Shown here: piece by piece, positions 16,936 to 26,094 of the stretch | Layout of the letters: each line of letters starts with the position of its first letter | Position numbering within the stretch: the stretch's first letter is position 1 | Source of the DNA: Pelagicoccus sp. SDUM812003 | GTDB taxonomy: Bacteria; Verrucomicrobiota; Verrucomicrobiia; Opitutales; Opitutaceae | Direction: 5' to 3' | DNA length: 64,000 bases | Assembly: GCF_031127815.1 (NCBI RefSeq) | Contig: NZ_JARXHY010000018.1 | Coordinates: forward strand, 51,537-115,536 | Program-made: the position numbers and the translations under genes | Notes under the pieces: generated by a model | The model's input: the letters and a program-made list of their open reading frames with translations, nothing else | Database searches by the model: none | Told to the model about the DNA's origin: nothing

Positions 16936-17409
16936 CTAGCCTAGCTCCTTCTCGGCCACGCCGCGGCGAAACCCGTCTCGCACGTGCACCGCCCGCACTC
17001 CAAGCGCCCCCACTTCCACGATGTTTCGACGCTCGTCATCGAAGAACAGCATCTCCTCGTAGATGTATCCACTTTTCTCCTTCAAGGCCGCGAAGTGCCT
17101 CACCTTGCTGCTCGGGTAGATTTCCTCCCAACGAAAGCGATCCCTCAGCTCCAGCAGATCGAGCAGCTCGCGGGCCCAGTCCGGCTCGTTGGTTCTGGAG
17201 GCCACCGCCACGTCCAAATCCAGCTCCCGGCAGCGTTCCAAGGCCCACAGAGCGTCCTCGTACACGCGCACCTTGGCCGAGCGAGCATCGAGCACGCCTT
17301 GCGCGGTTTTCCGAAAGGGCGGCGTCAGACAGTCGCACCACGTGCCCCCTGCATCCCAAAGGGTGAAGTCGAGATCGAACACCGCTAGCTTGTACTTGCT
17401 TTCGCCCAT
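16936..17409 (-). CDS. HAD-superfamily magnesium-dependent phosphatase-1 (MDP-1)-like protein
   Basis: 157 residues from the ATG at 17409; the frame is open to 17649 but the upstream part has no family similarity. The HAD motif I is FDLDFTLWD with Asp12 and Asp14. VASRTNEP is motif II, SSKVRHF supplies the lysine of motif III, and FFDDERRNI is motif IV. The order and spacing match eukaryotic and bacterial MDP-1, proposed to act on protein phosphotyrosine or on glycated and sugar phosphates. It converges on the ECF41 gene. Confidence 0.82.
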   Translation of the reverse strand: MGESKYKLAVFDLDFTLWDAGGTWCDCLTPPFRKTAQGVLDARSAKVRVYEDALWALERCRELDLDVAVASRTNEPDWARELLDLLELRDRFRWEEIYPSSKVRHFAALKEKSGYIYEEMLFFDDERRNIVEVGALGVRAVHVRDGFRRGVAEKELG

Positions 17410-17542
17410 GGCCGCATCGAGCCGCAAATGCGCCGCGGCGTCAAACCAGTCTCCACGCCGGGCGCCAGCCATCAGGTTTTCCGAAAGCAACCATAGGAAA
17501 GGACAAATGGCCAAGCGGCCGCCACTCTGGCATAATGACCGG

Positions 17543-17728
17543 ATGAGCAACGCCAAATCACGCAATCGCCCCCTGAGGACCATCCTGAGCAAAGCCATCC
17601 GGTGGCTGCACCGCTCGCTGCCTCCCATCTCGCCCGACGCCACCGCCATGGGGCGACCAGGGCGGAAGATCTTCCTGCACGGTCACACCATCCTCATCGA
17701 GCGACCGCGGGCCAAAACCCGTGGGTGA
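17543..17728 (+). CDS. Small basic hypothetical protein
   Basis: 61 residues, rich in Arg and Lys, with no recognised domain and no membrane segment. It fills the gap between the divergent MDP-1-like gene and the LysR gene. A CATAAT element lies seven bases before the ATG, too close to serve it as a -10 box unless the message is leaderless. Coding status is doubtful. Confidence 0.3.
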   Translation: MSNAKSRNRPLRTILSKAIRWLHRSLPPISPDATAMGRPGRKIFLHGHTILIERPRAKTRG

Positions 17729-17826
17729 CGCGTCAGACATCCAGTTTCCACTCGCCAATTCCAGACTCTCCCAATTTCTATACCAAGCGATCGTTGCGCT
17801 CCGGGCCAGCCTGAGCGCTCGCCTCC

Positions 17827-18717
17827 ATGGAACTCTACCAACTCAGATCATTCGTCGCCGTAGCCGAAGAAGGCACGCTCGCGAAAGCCGCGGCCCGCCT
17901 TTTCTCCAGCCAGCCGTCCATCAGCGCTCACATCAAGGCCCTAGAGGACGAACTAGGCATCGCCCTCTTCGATCGCAGCTCGCGCGGCATGCAGATCACC
18001 CTCGATGGGGAGAGCTTGCTCGAACGGGCATACGCCATTCTCAAGGAAGCCAAGGCGCTTGGCGATCTCGCTCGAAACCTGCAATCGAGCCCGTCGGGCA
18101 AACTGGTGATCGGCGTGAACAGCGGCCCCGACGACGTGCCACTCGACTCCATCGCGGAATCGCTCCACCGCTCCCATCCGAAGCTGCAACTGGAGTTTCT
18201 CCACAGTTCCAGCGGCTACATCCTAAAGGGGGTGCTGGCTGGCGAAATCGACGTCGGACTGCATGAGGGAGAGGTGGACTCGCCGAAAATCCTGAGCGCC
18301 CGCTTCAAGGACAATACCATTCGAGTGGTGGCGTCTCCAAAATTCAAACACGCGTTCGAAGGAGGCGACTGGAAGTCGCTGCAATCGCTCCCATGGGTTT
18401 TCAAGACCCCGGAGTGCAGCTACTACCAACTCATGGAACGCATCGTCAAAGCTCACGAGCTGCAGATCGAGCGACGCTTCATCATCGACGAAGACACCAC
18501 TTGCCTTCGCTTCGTGCGCAACGGAGCGGCGCTCTCCATCATGGACGAGGCCATCGTGAAAAAGGAGCTGGACGACGGGAGCATCATCGCCTGGGACGGC
18601 TTCAGCTGCACCCTTCCCCACAGCCTGATCTGCCTCGGATCGCGCTACCACGAGCGCCCCGTGCAAGCTTTCTACCAATCAGCGGCAAAATTCCTTCGTC
18701 TAGAAAACAACAAGTAA
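17827..18717 (+). CDS. LysR family transcriptional regulator
   Basis: 296 residues. The N-terminal winged helix-turn-helix is typical (MELYQLRSFVAVAEEGTLAKAAARL, split here as residues 1-25, then SQPSISAHIKALEDELG and LFDRSSRG). The substrate-binding domain begins near 90 (KLVIGVNSG) and has the usual two-lobed pattern (DVGLHEG, TTCLRFVRNGAALSIM). The cargo or effector is not recognisable. A beta-propeller-like gene follows by 43 bases on the same strand. Confidence 0.93.
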   Translation: MELYQLRSFVAVAEEGTLAKAAARLFSSQPSISAHIKALEDELGIALFDRSSRGMQITLDGESLLERAYAILKEAKALGDLARNLQSSPSGKLVIGVNSGPDDVPLDSIAESLHRSHPKLQLEFLHSSSGYILKGVLAGEIDVGLHEGEVDSPKILSARFKDNTIRVVASPKFKHAFEGGDWKSLQSLPWVFKTPECSYYQLMERIVKAHELQIERRFIIDEDTTCLRFVRNGAALSIMDEAIVKKELDDGSIIAWDGFSCTLPHSLICLGSRYHERPVQAFYQSAAKFLRLENNK

Positions 18718-18760
18718 AACGGACCAACTCGCGGCCTTGCAGCGCCCGCGCCCAAGAAGC

Positions 18761-19402
18761 ATGAAGACAATCACCGAAATCCAACGCCTCCAGGCGCCCG
18801 CTAAGATGCCGCAATCCCTCGCCTGGGACGGCGATAGCCTCTGGATGGGCTCCCTCGCGACCAAGAAGATCTACCACATCGATCCCCGTTCATGGAGCGT
18901 GACCTGGCAATGCGACGCCCCCGGGCTCCCCTTTGGAATGGTCGTAGTGAATAATGAACTACGCGTGCTCTGCGGCGAGACCGATCAGGACAACCGCATC
19001 GTCCGGCGCTGCATCCCTAACCACGGATTCGATACCGTCTACGCATTGCCCTGCCCGGACGACACTGGCTCCCAGCTTAGCTGGGACGGCAAAAACCTGC
19101 ACGTCAGCCAGTGGTACAACCAGAGGATTCTGGCATTGAGCGAGGAGGGCGACGTGGAAAAGCACTACCATGCGCCACGCGGCATCTGCGGACAAACCAT
19201 CGTGGACAACGACCTCTACATTCTGAATACGGCGGACGAAGAAACAGACGACTACGTCCTCTCCCGCATAGATCGCCAAAGCGGCGCCTGCCAAGACCTG
19301 GCCAAGGTTCCCTTTCCCGCTCGATCCCTCGCGTTCGACGGCGAGGCGTTCTGGACCAATCACCGCGCCGCGGGCGAAACCGTGCGCTTCGCGGCCCCCT
19401 AA
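18761..19402 (+). CDS. Hypothetical protein with beta-propeller-like repeats
   Basis: 213 residues from the ATG at 18761, preceded by AAGAAG. It has repeated short blocks of the type LAWDGDSLWMG, LSWDGKNLHVSQ and LAFDGEAFWTN, about every 40 residues. This is the pattern of NHL, SMP-30 or glutaminyl-cyclotransferase-like propellers. It has no signal peptide. It lies just after a LysR gene and before a terminator, so the two probably share a transcript; the propeller may be a small-molecule binding partner, which is guesswork. Confidence 0.7.
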   Translation: MKTITEIQRLQAPAKMPQSLAWDGDSLWMGSLATKKIYHIDPRSWSVTWQCDAPGLPFGMVVVNNELRVLCGETDQDNRIVRRCIPNHGFDTVYALPCPDDTGSQLSWDGKNLHVSQWYNQRILALSEEGDVEKHYHAPRGICGQTIVDNDLYILNTADEETDDYVLSRIDRQSGACQDLAKVPFPARSLAFDGEAFWTNHRAAGETVRFAAP

Positions 19403-19431
19403 ACAAACACAGAAGCGACTGCGTTCAATCA

Positions 19432-19455
19432 GGCGGCTCAGGGAGCCGCCTTTTT
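19432..19455 (+). terminator. Rho-independent terminator after the LysR-propeller pair
   Basis: GGCGGCT (19432-19438) pairs with AGCCGCC (19444-19450) around a five-base loop and is followed by five T residues. It lies 29 bases after the stop of the propeller-like gene. Confidence 0.85.
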
Positions 19456-19570
19456 CGTGCCCGTTCCCGTCAACCCAGCGGAGTCCCGCCTTTCTAGCTT
19501 TGATTTTCAGCGAGCCTTCCCCATTCTCAAACCGCTCGCTTCGAGATAACCCTCCGCACCCACCCCGCAT

Positions 19571-21514
19571 ATGCCACGTATCACCAAACTCGCTTCCCTC
19601 GCCACGCTGGGCGCCCTCCTCGTAAGCTCCGCCCTAAAGGCCGACGTCCGGCTCCCCGCCCTGTTCTCCGACCACATGGTCCTGCAACGCGATCGGCCGA
19701 TCGTCGTCTGGGGCTGGGCTGATCCCGGGGAATCGGTGAGCGTAAAGCTTCAGGAACAACGCTCCACGATCCAAGCCAACCTGGAAGGGAAATGGAAAGC
19801 GACGCTCGAGGGCATCGCTAGCGGCGAGGACCTCACCCTGACCGTGGCAGGCGAAAGCAACACGATCGAACTTTCGAACATCGCCATGGGAGACGTCTGG
19901 ATCTGTAGCGGCCAGTCCAACATGGAGTGGCCCTTGAGCAAGACCGATCGGGCCAGCCAAGACATCCCCAAGGCGGACCATGCCAACCTACGCCTTTTCA
20001 CGGTGGAAAAGGAAATGAGTTTCCAACCGCTTGACGATGTGTCGTCGAGCGGCTGGCGCGTCTGTCGACCAGAGAGCGCGGCCGAGTTTTCCGCAGTTGC
20101 CTACTATTTCGGAAAGGAAATCCATCAGCAAACAGAAGTACCCATAGGACTGATACACTCATCCTGGGGCGGAACCGACATCCAAACATGGACTAGCTGG
20201 GAAGTCATGTCTCAAACAGGCGAATACGAAGATCTCGATCCGGCAGAGATGGCGAAGTCCTTCGAGGAGGCCCAAGCCAATCGCCAACGGTTTCGCGAAG
20301 CCATGAGCAAGGCCCCCGGAGAGAAGAGAAAGTGGATGTCTCCAAAAACCGATGTCAGCGACTGGAAACCCGTCACCCTTCCACAGCCGTGGGAGCTGGG
20401 GGAAATCGGGGCCGCCGATGGGATCGTATGGTACCGAAAGAGCTTCGACATCCCTCAAGCCTTGGCTGGCTCCCCCGCTACTCTGAGCCTGACTCCGATA
20501 GACGACCAGGATGTCACCTACCTGAATGGGGAACGCATTGGCTCGACCTCGGCCTGGGACGCCCCGCGCCGCTACAACATACCGCGAGGCAAGCTGAAGG
20601 CCGGCGCCAATACGCTGGTGGTCAAAGTGGTGGACCATCAAGGCGGAGGAGGATTCCACGGGGACCCCAACCTGCTCTTCATCGAGGCCGACGGAGTGAA
20701 GATCCCCTTGACGGAGAATTGGGTCTACCGCCCGTCCGTGCTCTCAAGCGACTTCGGAAAGACCATCGCTGGCCCCAATGCGTATCCATCTCTCCTATAC
20801 AACGCCATGATCCACCCGCTGCTGGATTTCCAGATCGCCGGTGCGATTTGGTATCAAGGCGAAAACAACGTCAATCACGCCTACCGATACCGTTCGTACT
20901 TCACCAGCCTGATAAAGGACTGGCGCCATGGCTGGGGCTGGGATTTCCCTTTCTATTGGGCTCAACTCGCCAACTACATGGCTCCGCAAAAGAAGCCAAT
21001 CAACTCCGCATGGGCAGAGCTGCGCGAAGCGCAAGACTTCGCGCTCGGACTGCCTCGGACCGGTCAAGCCGTTCTCATCGATCTAGGCGAAGCGGACGAC
21101 ATCCATCCGCGAAACAAGCGAGACGTCGGCTACCGGTTGGCCTTGAACGCTCTCTACGACACCTATGGCATGGATCTGGTTCACACCGGTCCGCGGTTTC
21201 GGGCCATGACCCCAAAAGGTCGCGAAATGGTGCTCTCGTTCGATCACACGCAGGGCGGTCTCCACGCCGTGAACGACAGGTACGGCTACCTCAAGGGCTT
21301 CACGGTAGCGGGTGATGACCAAGTCTTTCACTGGGCCAAAGCTCGCATTGTCGGAGACAAGGTGATCGTATCCAGCCCCAATGTACGCAAGGTCGTGGCC
21401 GTGCGGTACGCCTGGGCGAGCAATCCCGACGATGCGAATCTCTACAATGGCGAGGGACTGCCTGCAGCTCCCTTCCGGACCGATGATTGGCAAGGCGTCA
21501 CCTTTGGAAAATAG
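19571..21514 (+). CDS. Secreted SASA-family acetylesterase (sialate O-acetylesterase-like)
   Basis: 647 residues with a signal peptide to about SALKA (residue 24). The SGNH/SASA catalytic Ser116 lies in GQSNMEW. AIWYQGENN is block III, and Asp509 with His512 lie in DDIHP. An inserted beta-sandwich (about 265-385) resembles the jelly-roll domain found in many Verrucomicrobia and Bacteroidetes members. Such proteins remove acetyl groups from xylan, pectin or sialic acids. There is no sialic-acid gene nearby, so plant or algal polysaccharide deacetylation is more likely. It ends before a 444-base gap. Confidence 0.92.
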   Translation: MPRITKLASLATLGALLVSSALKADVRLPALFSDHMVLQRDRPIVVWGWADPGESVSVKLQEQRSTIQANLEGKWKATLEGIASGEDLTLTVAGESNTIELSNIAMGDVWICSGQSNMEWPLSKTDRASQDIPKADHANLRLFTVEKEMSFQPLDDVSSSGWRVCRPESAAEFSAVAYYFGKEIHQQTEVPIGLIHSSWGGTDIQTWTSWEVMSQTGEYEDLDPAEMAKSFEEAQANRQRFREAMSKAPGEKRKWMSPKTDVSDWKPVTLPQPWELGEIGAADGIVWYRKSFDIPQALAGSPATLSLTPIDDQDVTYLNGERIGSTSAWDAPRRYNIPRGKLKAGANTLVVKVVDHQGGGGFHGDPNLLFIEADGVKIPLTENWVYRPSVLSSDFGKTIAGPNAYPSLLYNAMIHPLLDFQIAGAIWYQGENNVNHAYRYRSYFTSLIKDWRHGWGWDFPFYWAQLANYMAPQKKPINSAWAELREAQDFALGLPRTGQAVLIDLGEADDIHPRNKRDVGYRLALNALYDTYGMDLVHTGPRFRAMTPKGREMVLSFDHTQGGLHAVNDRYGYLKGFTVAGDDQVFHWAKARIVGDKVIVSSPNVRKVVAVRYAWASNPDDANLYNGEGLPAAPFRTDDWQGVTFGK

Positions 21515-21785
21515 AGCTTTGCCTAAAGCCGAGTCTCATCGATGCGGCCTTGCGTATCCTTTGCGAGCCCTAGTAGACGTCCGCTCCTCTGCTGGGTCGA
21601 AAACGGGACGGCGGACATCCCAATTTTGGGACAGGCCTCGACGCTAATCCGATCGATGGGAAAGCCCTAAATTTCTTTTCGCTCATAATCAGCGACTTGC
21701 GACTTTCTTGGTAACCGTGGCACGGGGCGTGTTTATACATGGGTACACACTCATTGAAACACTCAACGCTCAACCAAGAAATAAC

Positions 21786-21863
21786 ATGATCACTGTAGTA
21801 CTCATCTCCATTCTCATTTTCTCGGCTCTCGGATTTACCACCGTACTGGATCTCGGCCGCTAG
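21786..21863 (+). CDS. Possible 25-residue membrane peptide
   Basis: An ATG frame of 25 codons encodes an almost wholly hydrophobic stretch (residues 3-20) ending in DLGR, the size of one membrane helix. It lies alone in the 444-base gap between the SASA gene and the convergent DUF4038 gene. No strong ribosome-binding site is seen. A hairpin follows at 21909-21946. It could be a real small membrane protein or chance. Confidence 0.3.
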   Translation: MITVVLISILIFSALGFTTVLDLGR

Positions 21864-21908
21864 GAAAACACCATACGCATACGCATGTATCGTATTCAAA
21901 TTTCAATA

Positions 21909-21946
21909 CCGAGGCCTTGTTCGCGAAGCAGCGACCGAGGCCTCGT
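21909..21946. terminator. Possible weak terminator hairpin
   Basis: CGAGGCCT and AGGCCTCG, close to 21910 and 21938, form an eight-base stem around a loop of about 20 bases, followed by only three T residues on the plus strand. It lies 13 bases from the stop of the DUF4038 gene and could serve either strand. The rest of the gap from 21515 to 21785 shows nothing I recognise. Confidence 0.4.
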
Positions 21947-21958
21947 TTCACAGGTCCA

Positions 21959-23878
21959 CTAGGGAAGAACGAGTTTCGCAGCCCAATCGCTCATCACCCC
22001 CTTTTCCATTTCCGGAAAGCTCGGCGTGTCGAGTTTTCCTTGCAGGTCGCTTTTGACCTTCACCGGCGAGTCCCATTCTCCAGTCCGAGGATTGTACCAG
22101 ATCCACTGATACGTAGAGTTCGGCTTCATGCCGGAAATCGTCGTTTTCACGGCGCCGTTTTCGAAATAGAGCAAGGCGAACGAACGATCTTCCGTTCTCA
22201 TCATGAACGACCAGCCATCCAATCCGTCGTCGAAAGCGAACTTGGATTCTCGTTTCTTCAGCGAAGAGGACGCTAGCAGCAGATCCTGATAACGGGCGCC
22301 CTCCGAAAGAGCGAATCGCTTCAAGTGCTGCATCTGGCTGCCGGATTCGTACTTGAGAGCGGTCCAGATGTGCGGACGCCAACCGGACGGTTCGCCGGTG
22401 GTAGTGATATCGTAGGCTGCGGTTCCATGGACATGGCCAGCCAAACCGCCAGAGAGAAACGAACCGTACATCTGCGACCTGGCGAAGTAGTTGTCCCGAT
22501 CGGAATTCGCCTCGGGCGTCTCCCCGCCCGGCCGATTGATCTCATGATTCCAGCCCGTGTAGTATGGCTCCAGGTTCGCCGCAGGATACGGATTTTCCAG
22601 CAGAAAGATCTCTTCAATCGATGCGTAGATGGCGTGATTTCGAGGCTTGTTCCCCACCGTATGCATGGTCAGCCAAGGGCAATCCTCGCCATGGCCAAAG
22701 CGCTTGTAGGTGGAGCTGTCGATCAATGCGGTATACGGCTGACCAAAGGGCAGGCCACCGTATTTCTTTCGGTGATACGTCAAAGCCGCGTTGAATTCAT
22801 GCTCGGTGAGGCTGAACTTTTCCGGGATCCAATCCAGATGGATGCCGCTGAAAATGATATTGTACGCTCCGTATCGAGCGATCAAATACTGTACGAACCT
22901 GGAGTAGGATTCGTCGAAATTGAAATAGGCTTTCCAGGCCGGGGCGCAATCGCGACGAACCGTCTCCAGAAACGGAGCGAAGCCCTGTCGAGAAAGGTGA
23001 TGCATCTTTCGGTCAAGACTGCGAAAGTAGGAGGGATTCAACCGGTTGAAATCGGGCAGTCCCTCCCGGTCTGCGAAGACTGCGAAAGGACGATTTCCCT
23101 GCTCGTCATGCATGTCCTTCGCGGTCGTGATGGCTCCATCCGAGGTGCTGATGGTAGCGTTGGCCGCCCAATGGCCGAACTTTTCCCACGCGTTTCGAAT
23201 GAATACGCCGTCCTGGTTAGCGTAGGTCGCTCCGCGATGGTCCGCCTCCCAGTTGGGAAAGGCCGCGACCATGCTGACCGAGTTGTAGCCCTGCCGCTTA
23301 CGGTAGGCGACCGCTTCTTCGAAGCTGATTCCAGGCCCGGGCGTGTAGTCCTCGGATACGGTTTCGCCCTTCCACGGCAAACGCCAGGTGGCCCCTGCAA
23401 GCCAGGTGTCGCCGGTGAGAAAGAAGGGCGTTCCATCGGCATACTGCAAGGCCCGTCCGTTCGCGGTCGCCCGAAGGAAGCCTCGGCGATTGGGATTGGC
23501 CTGCTTTTCCGTCTCGGTCCAGGCCACCGCTCGAAGCGTTCCCGTTCCTCCATTCAAACCGGGATCCTCGGTCTGGTTTGAAGCAATAGTCCAACTCCAT
23601 TCCCCCGGTTGCGTGGCCACGAATCGGATCTTGTAGCTCGATCCTCCGTCCCAGAAACCATAAACGCGTCGCTCGCCATCGGGGCCCCGCAAGTCGATCC
23701 AGCAGTCCACCTCCATGTAGGGATTCTCGTATTCCCCCTGGGCTTCCAGCAGGATTTCCTGCATTTCCCAAACGCGAGCCTCTCCGGGCTGCAAGGACGC
23801 CTGGGCATTCGCTGCGGCCAACAGAGCCATGAGCAGCGCCAACAAACTAAGAGAGTAGGTGTGAAAAAACATCGGCAT
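21959..23878 (-). CDS. Secreted DUF5060/DUF4038 (apiosidase-like) glycoside hydrolase
   Basis: 639 residues. A signal peptide ends near ANAQA (residue 27). An N-terminal DUF5060 beta-sandwich follows (WEMQEILLEA, CWIDLRGPDGERRVYGFWDGG, about 35-110). A DUF4038 TIM barrel lies at about 145-500 (FFLTGDTWLAG, YNSVSMVAAFPNW, YIEE-like segments, GWNHEI). The last ~90 residues look like a C-terminal beta-sandwich. Related proteins are GH140 apiosidases and putative collagen-binding glycosidases. A role in side-chain removal from pectin or algal glycans is plausible; the true substrate is unknown. Confidence 0.85.
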   Translation of the reverse strand: MPMFFHTYSLSLLALLMALLAAANAQASLQPGEARVWEMQEILLEAQGEYENPYMEVDCWIDLRGPDGERRVYGFWDGGSSYKIRFVATQPGEWSWTIASNQTEDPGLNGGTGTLRAVAWTETEKQANPNRRGFLRATANGRALQYADGTPFFLTGDTWLAGATWRLPWKGETVSEDYTPGPGISFEEAVAYRKRQGYNSVSMVAAFPNWEADHRGATYANQDGVFIRNAWEKFGHWAANATISTSDGAITTAKDMHDEQGNRPFAVFADREGLPDFNRLNPSYFRSLDRKMHHLSRQGFAPFLETVRRDCAPAWKAYFNFDESYSRFVQYLIARYGAYNIIFSGIHLDWIPEKFSLTEHEFNAALTYHRKKYGGLPFGQPYTALIDSSTYKRFGHGEDCPWLTMHTVGNKPRNHAIYASIEEIFLLENPYPAANLEPYYTGWNHEINRPGGETPEANSDRDNYFARSQMYGSFLSGGLAGHVHGTAAYDITTTGEPSGWRPHIWTALKYESGSQMQHLKRFALSEGARYQDLLLASSSLKKRESKFAFDDGLDGWSFMMRTEDRSFALLYFENGAVKTTISGMKPNSTYQWIWYNPRTGEWDSPVKVKSDLQGKLDTPSFPEMEKGVMSDWAAKLVLP

Positions 23879-23995
23879 GGTGCATACTTTCCCTATGGTT
23901 AGCCCGCAAGCACGCTCTAGAAAAAAGCGGTCTAACTAAAGGCGTCGGGCGTCGCTTTCCTAAGACAAACGACATCGTACACCAACCCTAGATCT

Positions 23996-25162
23996 ATGAC
24001 AAACCCTGTCGAACCACAAGATACCCACCGCCACCGAACCCTGTCCGGCACCGTAAGCGCCGTATCCAAGTTTCTCGCGACGCCCGTAAGCCGCTCTCGC
24101 AAGAAGAAGGCCAACGTGGGCAGCTCGCCGGGCATCGAATTCGCCAAAGGCGTCGACCAGCGCCCCGAGGCGGACGCGGTTAGACTCGAGTGCATCGACT
24201 TCGGGAAGGAGTCCATGGTGAGGCACACCTTCTCCAACGTCGAAGAGCTGATCTCCCATCCCCTCTCGGCCGATTGCGACCACCGTTGGATAAACGTCGA
24301 AATCCTCCACCCCTACATCATCAACGAGCTTCGCAAAGCCCACCAGTTCCATACCCTGGCCGCTGAGGACGTGCTCAACACGCCGCAGCGCCCCAAGCTG
24401 GAGCTCTACGAGAACCACAGCCTGGTCATCGCCGACATGGTACGCATCGTCAACGAGGGCGAGCTGGTGAGCGAACAGGTCAGCTTCATCGTAATGGAGA
24501 ACCTCCTCATCACCTTTCAGGAAAAGACCGGCGACGTTTGGGATCCGATCCGAGAGCGTATCAAGAAACCGAATTCACGTTTTCGCTCCATGGGCATCTG
24601 GTACCTAGCGTACGCGCTGTTGGATGCGGTCGTCGATAGCGTGTATCCGATTCTTGAGCACTACGGCGACGTCCTTTACGGATTGGAACAGCAAGTGATG
24701 GAGGACCCTAAGCCGAGCATTCAACAGCATATCTACCTGATCAAACGCGAGCTCTTCAATCTGCGTCGCTCCATGTGGCCCGTCAGGGAGCTCGCCAGCA
24801 AGTTGGCGATGGATGAGGCCTCGCCCGCTCCACCTGACGTTCGCGTATTCATGAGGGACGTACAGGACCATTCCGTGCAGATCATCGACCTGATCGAAAA
24901 TTCGCGCGAAACGGCCAACGGACTGCAGGACTTCTACATATCCATCGTCTCCAACCGAATGAACGAAGTGATGAAAGCCCTCACCATCATGGCGAGCCTC
25001 TTTCTACCCATCACCTTCTTCGCAGGCGTCTACGGCATGAACTTCGATGTGCTTCCCGAGCTGCATTGGGACTACTCGTACCTCGTCTTCTGGCTGGTCT
25101 GCATCCTCTCCACGGGAGGCCTGCTCTGGTACTTCAAGCGAAAGGGCTGGATCGGAAAATAA
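23996..25162 (+). CDS. corA: CorA family magnesium/cobalt transporter
   Basis: 388 residues. A large cytoplasmic alpha/beta domain is followed by a long helix and two C-terminal membrane segments. The signature YGMNFDVLPELHW lies between them (near 350). The order LFLPITFFAGVYGMNF is exactly that of CorA. The channel passes Mg2+ and also Co2+ as a homopentamer. The N-terminal ~40 residues are basic and variable. It is a single-gene unit, convergent with the amidotransferase gene. Confidence 0.93.
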   Translation: MTNPVEPQDTHRHRTLSGTVSAVSKFLATPVSRSRKKKANVGSSPGIEFAKGVDQRPEADAVRLECIDFGKESMVRHTFSNVEELISHPLSADCDHRWINVEILHPYIINELRKAHQFHTLAAEDVLNTPQRPKLELYENHSLVIADMVRIVNEGELVSEQVSFIVMENLLITFQEKTGDVWDPIRERIKKPNSRFRSMGIWYLAYALLDAVVDSVYPILEHYGDVLYGLEQQVMEDPKPSIQQHIYLIKRELFNLRRSMWPVRELASKLAMDEASPAPPDVRVFMRDVQDHSVQIIDLIENSRETANGLQDFYISIVSNRMNEVMKALTIMASLFLPITFFAGVYGMNFDVLPELHWDYSYLVFWLVCILSTGGLLWYFKRKGWIGK

Positions 25163-25203
25163 GGCCCCCTTCCTCGAAACGCCCCCTTGAGCGGGGCCCT
25201 TGC

Positions 25204-25959
25204 CTAGACCACAAACGAGTTGACCTTCACCCGCTGGACGAAGTTTCGGAAGACGATGGGCAGGGCCTCGCACTCCGTGGCCTCCAAGATGCGGGACTGC
25301 TGCTCCGTCACTTCCGAGACAATGCCCTGCTGCATGAAAGCCTGCCAAAGATAGCGAAGATCGCTGGCGGTCATCTCTGGATGAAACTGCACGCCTGTCA
25401 GCAACCCTCGAAACGAAAACGCCTGCACCGGGGTGTGGGCGTTGGACGCGAGCAGCTCGCAGTCGGGTGGCAGGGTCAAAACAGCGTCGGAATGGGTTTC
25501 AATCGCCCAAAGACAACCGCTCGCGATGCCCTTGAACAAAAAGTGCTCCTTGCCTTTGGCGGTGATGCGAATCGGCGGCGCCCCCAGCTCCATGCCGTCC
25601 GGATGGCGAGCGACATGGCCGCCAAGAGCCCGTCCCAGCAGTTGGGCCCCATAACAAACCCCTAGCAACGGGATCTGGCTGTTCCGGCAAATGGCGATCA
25701 AGTCGAGCAGATGATCGTTGAATCCCGTGTCCTCCCAAGCGGACGCTTCAGATCCGCCCAGCACCACCCCGTCCGCGGCAAGGGCTTTCTCGCAAAGGTC
25801 CGGGTCCGCGCCTCCAACGAGCTCGATCCGCAACGAATCGATCCCGCGAAACTGGTTCAAATAGCAGCTCTTCGAGGTCCAAACGTCCTTTCCTGCCGCG
25901 TCGCGCAGCGTCAATTCGAGCGGATCTATGACGAGGAGATTTACCATTTCGCTATTCAA
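25204..25959 (-). CDS. Class I glutamine amidotransferase (GMP synthase GAT-like)
   Basis: 251 residues. The triad is visible: Cys102 in LGVCYGAQ, and His193 with Glu195 in QFHPEM. GVVLGGSEAS and ALGGHVARHP are standard for the family. There is no synthase domain and no partner gene, so the acceptor of the released ammonia is unknown; gamma-glutamyl hydrolysis of some small molecule is also possible. A second ATG at 25947 is an alternative start. Confidence 0.85.
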   Translation of the reverse strand: MNSEMVNLLVIDPLELTLRDAAGKDVWTSKSCYLNQFRGIDSLRIELVGGADPDLCEKALAADGVVLGGSEASAWEDTGFNDHLLDLIAICRNSQIPLLGVCYGAQLLGRALGGHVARHPDGMELGAPPIRITAKGKEHFLFKGIASGCLWAIETHSDAVLTLPPDCELLASNAHTPVQAFSFRGLLTGVQFHPEMTASDLRYLWQAFMQQGIVSEVTEQQSRILEATECEALPIVFRNFVQRVKVNSFVV

Positions 25960-26094
25960 TACGGGAAGGAGGCCGATGGTTCGAACCTCCCTTCAAAACA
26001 TCTCCAAATGGCGCAATTCACAAAAAAAGGCGACCCCGAAGAGCGCCTAGAAATGTTGATTCACAGCATTTTACCGCTATGGAAACGCGGGCTG

